Positions 22,375 through 33,560 of a DNA stretch of 64,000 nucleotides are shown here, piece by piece. The position numbers and the translations under genes were made by a program. Every line of letters begins with the position of its first letter. The stretch's first letter is position 1. This DNA is from Penelope pileata. Its lineage: Eukaryota > Chordata > Aves > Galliformes > Cracidae. A model generated the notes under the pieces. The model saw only the letters and a list, made by a program, of their open reading frames with translations. It was not told the origin of the DNA and ran no database searches. The stretch covers positions 15,001-79,000 of the forward strand of contig WBMW01003930.1 of the NCBI GenBank assembly GCA_013396635.1, given 5' to 3'.

Positions 22375-22892
22375 AACTGAACCAGCCTGTGCTACTTGTA
22401 CAAATAACTATACTTCCCACTGCATTTATGAGATGACTCAAACCAACATTTCTGTACTTCACTTGAATCTACCCTTGTTAGCAACCTGAGAGAAAATGCT
22501 AAGGACCTCTGTATGGTTTGTATTATATGGAGGAAAATAATATATCCAGGAATGAATGAGCTGTTTTGTAATTCAGAAATAAGAAACTGTAAAAAGTGTC
22601 CACAGGTCTTTAGACTTCTCCAAGGCAATAGGCATAACATATTAAAGTGAAGTAGTTTTTACTCATTGTTATAGCTGGCTTTGGTAACCCCACTTAACAC
22701 GGGACAGTACTCCCAAGTGGAAAATTTTCTTCACAGAGAAGTTTGTTTTCCTCTAAGTTATATAATGACCTGACTCAGAACAGCAACATTTGCGATATGA
22801 TTGTAGGGCAGTGTGAACTTTGTATTTTACAAAGCAAATGGATTTATCATCAGAATTTAGTTACAAATTTTACAATCCTGTAAATGTAGTAC

Positions 22893-22908
22893 AAAAAAAA
22901 AAAAAAAA
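22893..22908. repeat. A16 homopolymer
   Basis: Sixteen A residues in a row. No retroposed gene copy is recognisable upstream, so it is taken as a simple repeat. Confidence 0.9.
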
Positions 22909-23339
22909 TGAAGGCAGAGAACCATCTTCTGTGGCCCACTGTTAAGTGTCGAAATATCTTATTCTGTCAATGTGATTTCATAGCAGGATGAAAAATGTCA
23001 AAAGTAGGGATGACAAATCAGTCTAGTGAGGAAAAATGACTCTCAGACAAGAGATGTCATTTGTCATGATTGCCATTTGACTGCACTTTCTCCTGTCTTC
23101 TCTTTCAGATGAATGTTACTTTGTCATTAATTTAAAATTATCTTAAATCAACGATGGGCTGAACATGAAAAGCAAAAGTACTTGTCTTTTAAAGTTTTGC
23201 AATATGTAGAAATCTATTCAAACGTAAACTTTTTGAAAACTGACATACGCATTAAAAAAGAGGTTATCATCATTAATTGTTAACTTAGAAAATACTATAG
23301 TTCTTTAGTTCAAAAGTCAATTTTTCCTAAATACAGGCA

Positions 23340-23750
23340 ACAGCGTGGCTTTTGTTCGAAACTGACACAGCTGAGCACAGCTCTCTGAGCCACTGCATAA
23401 TATGGGTGGTAATTAAGCCACAGCTTCAAGGTTGCATGGGCACAAGACAATTCAGCCTAATGAAGTATCGATTGGCTGCAGTCGAGGTAAAACAAGTTGA
23501 CATTCATTTAGAGTTAGCAATGCGAATATACCACAAAGCCACCAAAGAAATAAGTGAAAAAACAATGGGAATGAATTTTAATCTTGCAAACACAATTAAG
23601 AATCTTATTTACAGCATGTTGCTATCACTTAAGCTAAAGGTAATTGCGTACTTACTGCCCTGGCATCAGATTCTTAAATCAGCAGAAATTATGTTCACAG
23701 GCTGGTGGCAAAAAGCATATGAAGTTCAGTGTTTCAATTAGAACATAACA
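23340..23750. promoter_or_regulatory. Candidate conserved non-coding block (contains a 129-codon chance frame)
   Basis: The sequence keeps several CpG-containing words (ATCGATTGG, GCAGTCGAGG, ATGCGAATA) in an otherwise AT-rich setting. It has the mixed AT/GC texture of conserved vertebrate enhancers and matches no repeat I know. A plus-strand frame of 129 codons from ATG at 23352 is open through it. Its protein shows no domain, signal peptide or motif I recognise, and I see no splice or promoter context that would make it a gene. I favour a non-coding element. A small unknown exon is possible. Confidence 0.3.
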
Positions 23751-24879
23751 CTTCAGAAGCCCAACTGCAAAAAATACTTACAATCAAATTTCCACTTTAG
23801 TTATTCATACAATGGAATTTATTTTCAAATGCTTTAAAATGCTATGATAAACTCCTCTGTAACAGAATTTTAAATTATAACTTCTGTTTTCTCTCAATAG
23901 AATTGAGAGAATTGAACAGGTTTCTGTACATTGTCATATTATACAAATATTCAATATAATTTTCTTCTTTTGTCTTACAGGTCAAAAGCTTTATTCATAA
24001 ATTCATTGGCTTGTATATATTTCTTAAGTCCACATATATAAATATAAAACTACCATATGCAAATAATGCATATAGTAATGTATAAAAATACACATTTGAA
24101 GCTACTCTTCTAAGCATTTTGTTCCTAATCACCAAAACCAATATTCTCAGAAGTGACGTATTTTCAAAAGCCACAGCATGACTGCAGAATTTTCATTCTT
24201 AATACCAGCACAATTTCCAGTGGAACAAAAGGATTAATTTTTGGTCCTACTCCTGAATATTCAGAAGACTTGAGATGTGGATACAAATATGAAATTACTA
24301 AACAGTTGCTGTATATTAGTGTGCTTAACTAAAGTTCTGAAATTTTATTTCTGTATTTTATCTATGATATTGAAATAAATATCCAATAAAATAAGTCTAA
24401 GATAACAAAATCAACAACAAATAAAAAGAACTTTAAAAATCAAAATGACTGATTCCTTTTCAAATTATTTCACTGGTTACAAAGAATGATATGCAGTTTT
24501 TCTGTGGTTCTTAATAAGTTCTTTAAATTTGGATAGTTGATTTTAATTTTAAATAATTCATTACTAGCATATATATTCAAAATTCTTTATGCTATTAATC
24601 ACAACTTCTTTCCTGAGGTTGTTGTTGAATGTAAAACTTTGGCAAAAGGAGTCCATAACTCTTTAAACCATTGTAGATGGTTTAGCACTTAAGTCTAATT
24701 TCTTACACCTTGCAAACAGATACTGAGAAATTGCAACAAACGTATTACATAATACCATTCTAACTAAACGCTCCTTATAAAAATGAAATGCAAATGTATT
24801 ACAACTTCCCATCTTCCAAAAGTGCAAACATTTTGTAGCTTGCACCAATCACATTTTCTCATGAAAAATATCCCTAAAT

Positions 24880-25030
24880 GACTGAGAAAGTGCTAATGTG
24901 TCTAATTGCATTATAGACCCCTCTGGCAGGCAGATATTTCTTTAAAAAGTAACTCATTAAATCACTCTGATTGCCAGATGTTGGAATTCACATCAACTGC
25001 CCTACTTGTGTACTGAATTAAGGCAGTATG
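24880..25030. promoter_or_regulatory. Candidate conserved non-coding block
   Basis: The region carries homeodomain-like cores close together (CTAATTGCATTATAG near 24903 and a TGAATTAAGG near 25014) within complex sequence lacking repeats (CCCCTCTGGCAGGCAGATA near 24918). No open frame of note is present. The assignment rests on sequence texture only. Confidence 0.25.
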
Positions 25031-26199
25031 AGCACTGAAGTAAGTCTTAAGCTATTTTACTAATTAAAGTACTATCCTAAAAGTTAGAAAATTGAGATCT
25101 GTAAATCAAAATATGTTTACTGTATATGAATTCTGACAGGCATAAATATTTTTTCATCACATACATAAACTGATTCCTAGTCTTCGTTAAAATAATTCTG
25201 AAATATAAAATAACAAATCCTACATAAAATGAAAGGGTATTTCAAAGCAAAACAAAACAAACAAAAACCTTTAGCATATTAGCAATACATACTTGCAACA
25301 GTGACTACATTATTGGCTAGACTCTTTATGAAAAACAACTTCATAGAAGATTTTATGTGTACTCTACAGGATTCTTTCAAACCAAGAAGCTGTCAATTTT
25401 CATCTTTTACTGGTGGAGTTTTATGTGGTCTAGTGAAAGAAGATCAGCACACTGCGTAACAGTAGAAGGAATACTCCAGAGCAGAAATCCTACTTGCCTG
25501 TACATTTTTCCCCTTTTCTTCAGTCGGGTCTAACCACCTCCCCAGTTCATCTGTGAGGTCTACAGTCTAGATGGAAGTGGCAGGTAGAATTTGTGACCAC
25601 TAGTACCTTTGTTAAATCTAAATATTTATCTTGGCTAGGACTCTTTGCAACTCACATCTCAATTGAGAGGAAATAATAGAAGGATTCAATCCAGTATCAG
25701 TGCAATGGTGAATCCAGAGTTAGAAATGTTCAGTCCAGCAGACTTCAATCGCTTTTCCCAGTTGACTGCCGTGAGAATTTCTGTCCATTGGAGATAAGCA
25801 TTTTAGAATTAATGGTCGTTTAAAAATACTTTCCTTTTGGCAGACTACCTGTTACACCACATGTAAAGAAGCTGTGCCTCAGTAAAGTGATTGCAGAAAA
25901 GCACAGATCACTTTTGAGAGAACCCATCAGACTAGTTGCTATAATTGGTCTGGACAGATTATACACTGTACCTGAAAAAAATGAGGCATGTGCGGGTAAT
26001 AAACTAAGGGCTAAAACTGGTCCTCTGAAAAAAATAATTTCCTCTTCAGAAGACAAGTTCACTCATCATATTGAGAATCCAAATTCTTTACTGCTCATTC
26101 AGAGCAAAGGGTACATCATATTTTTATCTGCAATTCTATGAGAAACAAACAGGATTTGTTCAAGTATTCAAGCCAATGGTACGAACATGGCTTTGATCA

Positions 26200-26575
26200 A
26201 CAGTCCGTATTTCTTCAACAAGGGATATGCTTTAGCATATGGAGTCATGCTGAAGAGCAAAAGCTAAGGAAAAGAAGGAGGAAAGGTGGGAAGTTTGGAG
26301 TGACGGCATTTGTATTCTCAAGAAACTGTTCGGTGCTATGATCTCTGCTTTCCTGGAAGTGGCTGAACATCTGCCTACCCATGAGAAGTAATGAATTAAT
26401 TTCTTGTTTTATTTTGCCTACATGCACAGCTTTTTTGTTACCTGGTAAACTGTCTTTGTCTCAACAAATGAGTTTTCCCACATTTATCTTCCCAGTTCCA
26501 TCCCTCATTCTACCTGGGGAGATTGAGGGACTAGCAGTGTGGTACTTAGCTGCCTGCCATCGTTAACCCACAATA
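26200..26575 (+). mobile_element. Truncated LTR of an avian endogenous retrovirus
   Basis: From about 26216 the sequence follows, in order, the landmarks of an LTR family widespread in birds: an AAGGGATATGC segment, a CATATGGAGTCATGCT segment, TTTCCTGGAAGTGGCTGAAC near 26350, GTAAACTGTCTTTGTCTCAA near 26445, and an end of the form GTTAACCCACAATA. The 5' part of U3 is missing, and the polyadenylation-signal region is altered. No retroviral genes or second LTR lie nearby, so this is a solo or truncated relic. It belongs to the same broad family as the copy at 43353 but is more diverged. Confidence 0.75.
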
Positions 26576-28367
26576 CCAACTCATAATAAAAATAAAACAA
26601 AATATTATCATTCTTGCATTCTTTAAAGAATTATTAAAAAAAAAGATTGATAATAAAAGTTGAGTTCAACATACCAGATGTTTATTTCTGTATTTTGCAT
26701 AACTTCTGTTTATGTCATCAGTGTCTTAATAAGCTTTTATTCCTGATTTAAGTAAATTTATTTTCCAATATTGGCAAAAGACATCCTGTCGTTAGACTTA
26801 TCTCTTGAGAGCCTAATTGTATCCCTAATTGCAAGCCCTCAACATAGTTTTTAAAAGTCAATCTAGCATTTCCTATGAACGTTTATAATTTTTTTGGCAC
26901 TGAGACACGTTTTCCAAAGTCTATACCAACTTATTTTTACTACTTACTATAACTTTCAGTAGTTTCTGTCCACTTTGTTTTCCAACAGTTTTTATATGAC
27001 AGTCTCCATACATTTCCCATCGCATGAACATTTCAGTTGAGTCTATGAAGATTTGTACTGACCTCATTGTGTCATCAGCCTGACATTATAATTTCATCTC
27101 CAGAGAAACACTGAAATGCTTTTCATCATAATTTGATATTGTAAATGTGGTGACCATAGATAGTAATAAAAAATCCCTGCAATTTCATTTTAACATCATA
27201 ATGCAATCTCCATAGTCTTCACTTGACATTGTGATGAGATTGTGGCAATGCTAGCTTTATATGAATGAAACTAGTGCTATGGAATAAAAAATTTAAAGTA
27301 CAGTTTTATTGATCATGAACAAACGGATATAAATATGTATATATAGTCACAATTAAATGTTTATTAAAAATTAGAACAGACTGTCTATCCATCTGAGGAA
27401 TGAAGATCTGGAACAGTCCTTTTATTGAAGAGATGAATAGACTAACCACTTTTCAGATGATGATTTACCAATTCATGCAAGAGAATATACATTTTGTTCT
27501 TTTCCAGTGCTTGGAGTCTGTGATTAGAAAGCTCCCTCCAGTTTCAATAATCTTCTGAGACATGTACTTCTGTCTTAGTCCTGGAACAGTGTAGTAATAG
27601 TAGCTAAACTAAATGTGCTTATAACTCAATAATGCCTACAACTTATGTTTATAACTTCTCTATCTAGAAGCCAAATAATTTTTAATTTTAAAAACATTGA
27701 AACTATCGTACTTTCTACAACATAAATCTCATTTACAAAGATGTCCCTTGGAATAAAAAGTCTGGTGCAGGTCCAACCGATTCTATAACTTCAGCTTTAA
27801 AGTTGATAAGACAGACTGTTTTAAACAGTGACTTTGATGCTCGTAAATTAGTCAATAGTCTAACATGAATTAGAATGACATTTTTGAAAAGACAAAGCAT
27901 TGCTGCTTTTGGTGGAATCTGAATTGAAGACCCTTTGGAAAAATACATTTATCTTATTATTAGACCTTTGAGACACTTACATCACTTGTAACCTTTAGTT
28001 AAAGCATTTTCTTGCACGTACACTTCTGATATACAGATCATTCTGCAATATAAGAAACAACAAATATTCAAAAATAAATAAAAGATACTATCTCGAAATT
28101 ATATCCATGATGCTAGACAATCTGAGACCATGGAGTTCTGATCATCTCAGTTTATAGATAAAAATGTACCTCTTTTCTAGAGTTTGCTTGGTGGAACTTG
28201 AATAAGCTGTAGATATCAGTAATTATATTTAGCAACTTGCTATTTTTTGTATGTCCACTTCATTTCTCTGTCTTTCTTGAAGATCCAGTGGTTGGATGCT
28301 CTCCTTTTCACTTAGGAGTGAATAGTTAGTACATCAAATGGTGCAAAGCTGCAATCAGACACTCATC
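26576..28367. other. AT-rich non-coding stretch, nothing specific seen
   Basis: About 1.8 kb of unique AT-rich sequence. Open frames are 71 codons or fewer. I see no repeat family, exon or RNA gene. Confidence 0.65.
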
Positions 28368-28660
28368 TCCTCTCCCTAGTGACCAGAGATAGAACCCAAG
28401 GGAAAGGCATGAAGCTGCGATAGGGGAGGTTGAGGTTGGATATCAGGAAAAGGTTCTTCACTGAGAGGGTGGTTGGGCACTGGAACAGGCTCCTCGGGGC
28501 TGTGGTCATGGCACTGAGCTTTCCAGAGTTCACGAAGCACCTGGACAATGCTCTCAGACATATGGTCTGATTTTTGAGTGGTCCTGTGTGGAGCAAGGAG
28601 TTGGACTCGATGATCCTTATGGGTCCCTTCCAACTCAGGATATTCTATGATTCTATGATT
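28368..28660 (+). mobile_element. CR1 3' end fragment, plus strand
   Basis: It covers the ORF2 C-terminal region (AAAGGTTCTTCACTGAGAGG, then a GGGCACTGGAACAGGCTCC block) and the whole 3' UTR. It ends with GGGTCCCTTCCAACTCAGGA and the octamers ATTCTATG ATTCTATG. The 3' UTR (GAGTTGGACTCGATGATCC) differs from the copies at 30993 and 60036, so it belongs to another CR1 subfamily. Truncation at about 290 bases leaves no functional domain. Confidence 0.92.
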
Positions 28661-29145
28661 TATCTTAATAGCTGCAGTCTTCTAAGAAGATGCTTTCTCT
28701 CCATGCAATCCTTCCAATGACAATATCTTGACATACTCCTAATGTAGCCCCTTAATCCTGTTTTTGTTCTTGCTTCTGCTTCTTTTTAAATCTCATTCCT
28801 AGTCCTATGCAAAAAGGCCACAACAATCTATTCATTCACAGAAGACAGGATGCAATATGGTCTTCTTTCAACATTCCAGTGCATGCAAGGTCTTGTTGGA
28901 TTCTCCATGAATGGATATATAATATATTGCAGTAAAATTTCTCCTATTCTCTCACTTTATTTTTCCAATATAAATGTCTCCTTAACACTTTTTACCAACT
29001 ATTAAAACAAACTTCTCAAACATATCCTCTCAGAAACTGTCCTACTGTTTCTCTGTCACGTTTTTTTTAGCTTTTCTTGATGACCTTATTTTCTAAGTAT
29101 ATCCTCTTGATTTTAATCTTCTCTCTTAAGTAACATTAAATTCTG

Positions 29146-29230
29146 CATTCACAGATTCACACATTCACAGAATCACAGAATCACAGGAGTAGGAAGGGAC
29201 CTCTGGAGATCATCATTCCAACCCCCCCCA
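29146..29230 (-). mobile_element. CR1 tail remnant, minus strand, about 85 bases
   Basis: Five tandem copies of an ATTCACAG/AATCACAG octamer are followed by AGTAGGAAGGGACCTCTGG and a CCAACCCCCCCC block. This is the reverse complement of the CR1 3' tail. The element stops there, an extreme 5' truncation. The octamer array is longer than in most copies here. Confidence 0.88.
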
Positions 29231-29673
29231 ATAAAAGCATTCTTATCTTTATTTCTCTGTGATAGATTTCTTGCTAGTGGATTCAGTTTCTCCATCATAT
29301 TTACATTGTTTGCAGCTAAGTTTTGAAAAATCTCATCATTCTGGTCAATGTTGTTTCTGTATACTTCTTTTATTTCAATTAAACCCCTAAAGGTCATGTT
29401 TATGTTGACTTAATCCCATCTAACCAATGAATGAGTTATTTGTTTTGAATTTTGTCAGTACTGTTGTACACACTACCTCTTTCTGCTCTGTATGTTTTTT
29501 CACTATGCTCTTTTTCTTCTCTGGTACCACCACTGAACCATTCCTTTATAAGTTCTGTATTCATGACTCTCAGATATTTTGACTATTCATAGACTTTCTC
29601 CAGTCCTTGTTTTACATAAATCCCAGTGAGTTCATAGCAACATCTTCTGCCATTATTGCATGGTATTCCTCTG

Positions 29674-29720
29674 GTTTTTTTTGTTTGTTTGTTTGTTTAG
29701 TTATTTGTTTTGTTTTTCCT
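29674..29720. repeat. (TTTG)n simple repeat
   Basis: A T run followed by about five TTTG units, then degenerate TTTG-like words. Confidence 0.85.
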
Positions 29721-30992
29721 AAAGGCTTTTGATCACATTACTGATGACACTACAATTAACAACAGTAAAATGTTCTACTCATGTAAGGCTTCGAACCTTC
29801 TTTTCACTGAACTGTCTGCCGATGCTAAGTTTTACCAATTTTTGCGGTCTTGATGGCATTCTTTGCCATTTGTACCATGAAAAAAGTGTTGCCCATTCCC
29901 CAGACACTTCATGAGTAACTCTCTGATCTTGCTTCATCTCTTGTGTTCTGTTCCACAAAGTTCATAACGTACATGCTCATTGGCATTAGGTCACTAAAGT
30001 TTTCTCTTCTTTGATTTTTAAGCTCTTTCTCAGTGGTATAAATAATAATTTTATTCAGTTACTGTAAGTTTTAATTGACTGTGGATTAAACATTGTTTGT
30101 AAATTCTATATTATTGAAGCAATTTGAGTGCATTTTTGTTTTCAGCATAAAAACCAAACCAAAACAGAACTAAAAACATTATCAAATACCATTTTATATG
30201 TAGTCCAAAGGAAAACTCTTACTCTTTAATGTAGTACTAGATATAACGCCTTGTGTGCCGTTTTTTGGAAAGAGATAAATAAATGAAATAGGAAACCTGA
30301 AGAAAAAAGGAAAACAAACAGTATTAGCAATAAAAAGAAAGAAACTTGGGTGTTCTCAGTAATGGAGAATTGACACTGACAAGTTTTGTTCACAAATTCA
30401 GGAGATGACTTAAGGAAGACATATCCCTGACAACCCTGACAACCTTGTGCACTGCGTACACATGGAATTTTGGCTCCACTGCTTTAATACATTGTTACTT
30501 TACTTTCATACATTTGATAATGTATCAAATTACCATTATCTCTCTTAATTAAAACAAAATGTAAATATTTGTAAGGTGCTGCATAGTTATATTTATACAA
30601 GAGCCGTTACTCAGAACTGTGACAAAAGCAACAATACACGTATATAATACATATAAGACGTAATATTTAAAGTTGTTGTGAAATTCTAAAATATGTGCTA
30701 ACCCTGCTTCAGAAAATTACTATGGAGAGTTTATTGTACACCAGATTCACACAGTACAGGTATTGAACTGAATTATTTGAGTCAAAGGCTGAAGTACAGA
30801 ATGGGAGAAACTTTGTCCATGATATAGTATTGCCTGAAAATGTGCTTTGTATGTATGGCTTCCTTTTGATAAGCAGCTTGGATAAAAATACCTGTAAACA
30901 TGAGGTTGGATATCTACACAGCATGTATATAGTTTGAAAATGCAAAACCATCTGGACTGCATTTGCTGAAAACTGAACATATTAAAGAGGAA

Positions 30993-31463
30993 GATGGAGT
31001 GGGTCCAGAGGAGAGCCATGAACATGATCAGAGGGCTGGAGCTCCCCCCCTATGAGGACAGGCTGAAAGAGTTGGGACTCTTCAGCCTGGAGAAGAAAAG
31101 GCTGCAGGGGGACCTTATAGCAGCCTTCCAGTACCTGAAGGAGGCCTACAGGAAATCTAGGGAAGGACTTTTTACGAGGATAGGAAATGACAGGACAAGG
31201 GGTAATGGGTGTAAACTCAAAGAAGGTTGATTTAGACTAGATTTGAGGAGATTCTTCACTGTGAGTGTGATGACACCCTGGAACAAGTTGCCCAGAGAAG
31301 TTGTGGATGCCCCCTCCCTGGAAGTATTCAAAGTCAGGCTGGATGGGGCTTTGGGCAACCTGGTCTAGTAAGCGATGTCCTTGCCCATGGCAGGGGGGTT
31401 GGAACAAGATGATCTCTAAAGTCCCTTTCAGCCTGAACCATTCCATGATTCTATGATTCCATG
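30993..31463 (+). mobile_element. CR1 LINE 3' portion, plus strand
   Basis: It encodes the last part of CR1 ORF2: MEWVQRRAMNMIRGLELPPY, then an ELGLFSLEKKRLQGDLIAAF segment. A stop codon interrupts it near 31228, and the coding match continues downstream in another reading. The 3' UTR follows (CTTGCCCATGGCAGGGGGGT near 31381), then a CTATGATTCC-type tail. It starts almost exactly where the copy at 60036 starts. It lacks the RT and endonuclease domains and is inactive. Confidence 0.93.
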
Positions 31464-32883
31464 CTCACACTATTCATGCATCAGTCCTGCAGCTAAATTG
31501 ACAAAATTTATTTGCCGCGTGTAAAGTTAATCCTAAAAGAATTATCAAATTAGATCAGGCATTCTTATTTACTTTTTATTTAATTGGGGATAAAATTCAT
31601 AACTCATTCCTTTTTGATCCTTAAGCATCATTCAGTTTGCTTCCCAAAAAAAAACGAACACTTAAAAAGCCTAGGGACTGACTGGTCTTTTCAACTTAAA
31701 GCCTAAGAAGTTTGACCTTACTCTTTTAAATTTTCAGTCATACCTCAGGGCTGTATGGGGAATTTGTAGTTTTGCAGATGACCATAAGTGATATATTATT
31801 CTCAGAAGCTGAAAGAAGGATGGAGAAAGCAGTGGGTGTGTGATAACTTGTCTTCCCTACTAGCACACCTGATACCTTGGATTCTCTCTTCTTAGTGGCA
31901 TCTCAACCTCTTTGGACAAGACAGTGCAAGACCAGCACTAATGTTAAGAGTCATTGAGACTAAGATTCATCTAGCCTGTCCTCCTACCTCTAGCAATGAA
32001 CAGCAGTTGCCAAAAAAAATCACACAAAAACAGAGTATGACAGAACGAGAGAATCAGCTGATAGCAATATTCTCAGAGAGCACTTGAGTTCTAGTGAGGG
32101 ACGATGTGGACAATCTAGCCATGTTACCTAGCTACAATATAAATTACAGATACAGAAGTAGCCAGACACTGAAAAAACTTCAATAACTGAAATATCTGGA
32201 AGTATACAGTTGCTTGAATATAGTACACCCATACGTGATATCGTGATTATTTATACATTATATAATCATATATATGTATATACAAGTATATATACACAGA
32301 AATGCAACTCAACATATGTTCATTATGAAATATGGGAAAAGTATTTCATATACGTAAGAATGGATTAAAAGTCAGAATGTACAATAAACATTTAACCTTA
32401 AATGTAAACTTGTTCATGTATCAGATACAGTCTCTTTTTTTTTTTTTTTTTTGGAAACTTATTATATGATGTTTTGTCTATTCTCAGTTCTGTGAACATA
32501 TTTATCAATAATAACTGTATGTGTAAATAAAACTGCTTGATACAAATGATACATTCCTTTCTATTTTTTGGTTGCCTGTAAATGCAAGATGAAATCCTGG
32601 CTTATCTAAGCCAAAAAGGTTTTATTGATCAATATAAAATACTCTTCAATTTCATTATAAAGTATAATATAATCCTAACATGGCACCAGAGATGTCAACT
32701 CTACTAGTCATGAGAGTAGAGGCAGAAAGATTCATTTCATGTTTTGTTTAAAATTTCCTGTAAAAGTAATGAGGATTTATGTTTGGAATTTCCTTGTTAA
32801 AACACGAAGTTCAGGCAGATTCTGTTCAGTATATGGATAGTTATTAACAAGAGTATTATTGGAAACAGTTATATCTCACTGCC
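31464..32883. other. AT-rich non-coding stretch, nothing specific seen
   Basis: Unique-looking sequence with an alternating AT/GTATAT block at about 32255-32300 and the T18 tract below. No gene or interspersed repeat is recognised. Confidence 0.65.
32435..32452. repeat. T18 homopolymer
   Basis: Eighteen consecutive T residues, without a retroposed body on either side. Confidence 0.9.
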
Positions 32884-33176
32884 TTATACAGAGTGGACAA
32901 TAATACCCCTCCTCACACAGCACAGTTTCAAAAAGGCTGTCCATTTATAGGGCCTGGGCAGCAGTAGGCTGCAGTGACAGCCAGTGGTGGAGGAGGCCAG
33001 CACCACCGTGTGCTGGGGCCCTTCTGCAGGTGCATTTACAAAACCAGCAGTCATGATGGCAGGGTAGAAGTGAGGGGCACACCCCTGAGAAAATGTGGCC
33101 ATGAGAGGCCCACAATGGAGCAGGAACAGCCATGAGGGACTGCAGCTGCCTCAAGCTTCTCTCATCACCTCACCTC
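32884..33176. other. GC-rich island, probably a decayed repeat
   Basis: About 290 bases are clearly richer in G and C than the flanks. Words such as AATGGAGCAGGAACAGCC and GAGGGACTGCAGCTGCC resemble the purine-rich body of some avian LTRs. I cannot align it to a family with certainty, and I find no termini or target-site duplication. Two overlapping minus-strand frames of about 70 codons look like chance frames in stop-poor GC-rich DNA. A small CpG-poor exon is unlikely. Confidence 0.35.
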
Positions 33177-33359
33177 TCCACTTGAGAGATTTTCATGAAC
33201 TACGTGTAATCCTTCATGAATAAAGGCAATTAAAACTGGAGAAGGGGAGAATATGTTTATGTGTTTGACTAACTGTATTTTTGTTCTTCCAAATGCCCAA
33301 GTCAGCGATCAAAATTTTGTTTTTATTAACAAAAATAATACTCCAACATGATCATTTTG

Positions 33360-33560
33360 CCAGTGATAAAGTTTTTGCTAGTTTATAAGGCCTACCACAT
33401 TCATTTCCTGTATACTCTCCACAGTGCTGATGTGTAATTAAAGACCTGGTTCTTTGAGGCTTGCATTTGCATGAAAAGGGCCCTAGAGGTGCAAGTTGTT
33501 TCAGTTAATGAACAATTGAAGAAACAGCACATTTTAAGATTTCTTGTCTTTAAGTGATTT
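33360..33560. promoter_or_regulatory. Candidate conserved non-coding block
   Basis: It contains a homeodomain-type GTAATTAAAG near 33434, a POU octamer ATTTGCATG near 33465 and a second TTAATGAACAATTG near 33505, spaced over about 80 bases of complex sequence. Such clusters are common in vertebrate developmental enhancers. The evidence is motif texture only. Confidence 0.28.

Larger units (their letters stand above)
22375..26199. other. Non-coding stretch with candidate conserved blocks
   Basis: About 3.8 kb without a supported gene. A 16-base A tract lies at 22893-22908. The longest non-repeat open frame of this part (23352-23741, 129 codons) lies within a block of complex sequence listed separately. 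A second such block is at 24880-25030. The rest is AT-rich, with no recognisable repeat family. Confidence 0.6.
28661..30992. other. AT-rich non-coding stretch
   Basis: Apart from the tiny CR1 tail at 29146-29230 and a (TTTG)n repeat, nothing specific is seen. Open frames reach 92 codons at most (minus strand near 30750-31025) and run partly into the next CR1, which argues against their being genes. Confidence 0.65.

Noticed and set aside
22893..22908. A16 tract as the tail of a processed pseudogene
   Set aside because: No coding or messenger-like sequence is recognisable upstream, and no flanking duplication is seen.
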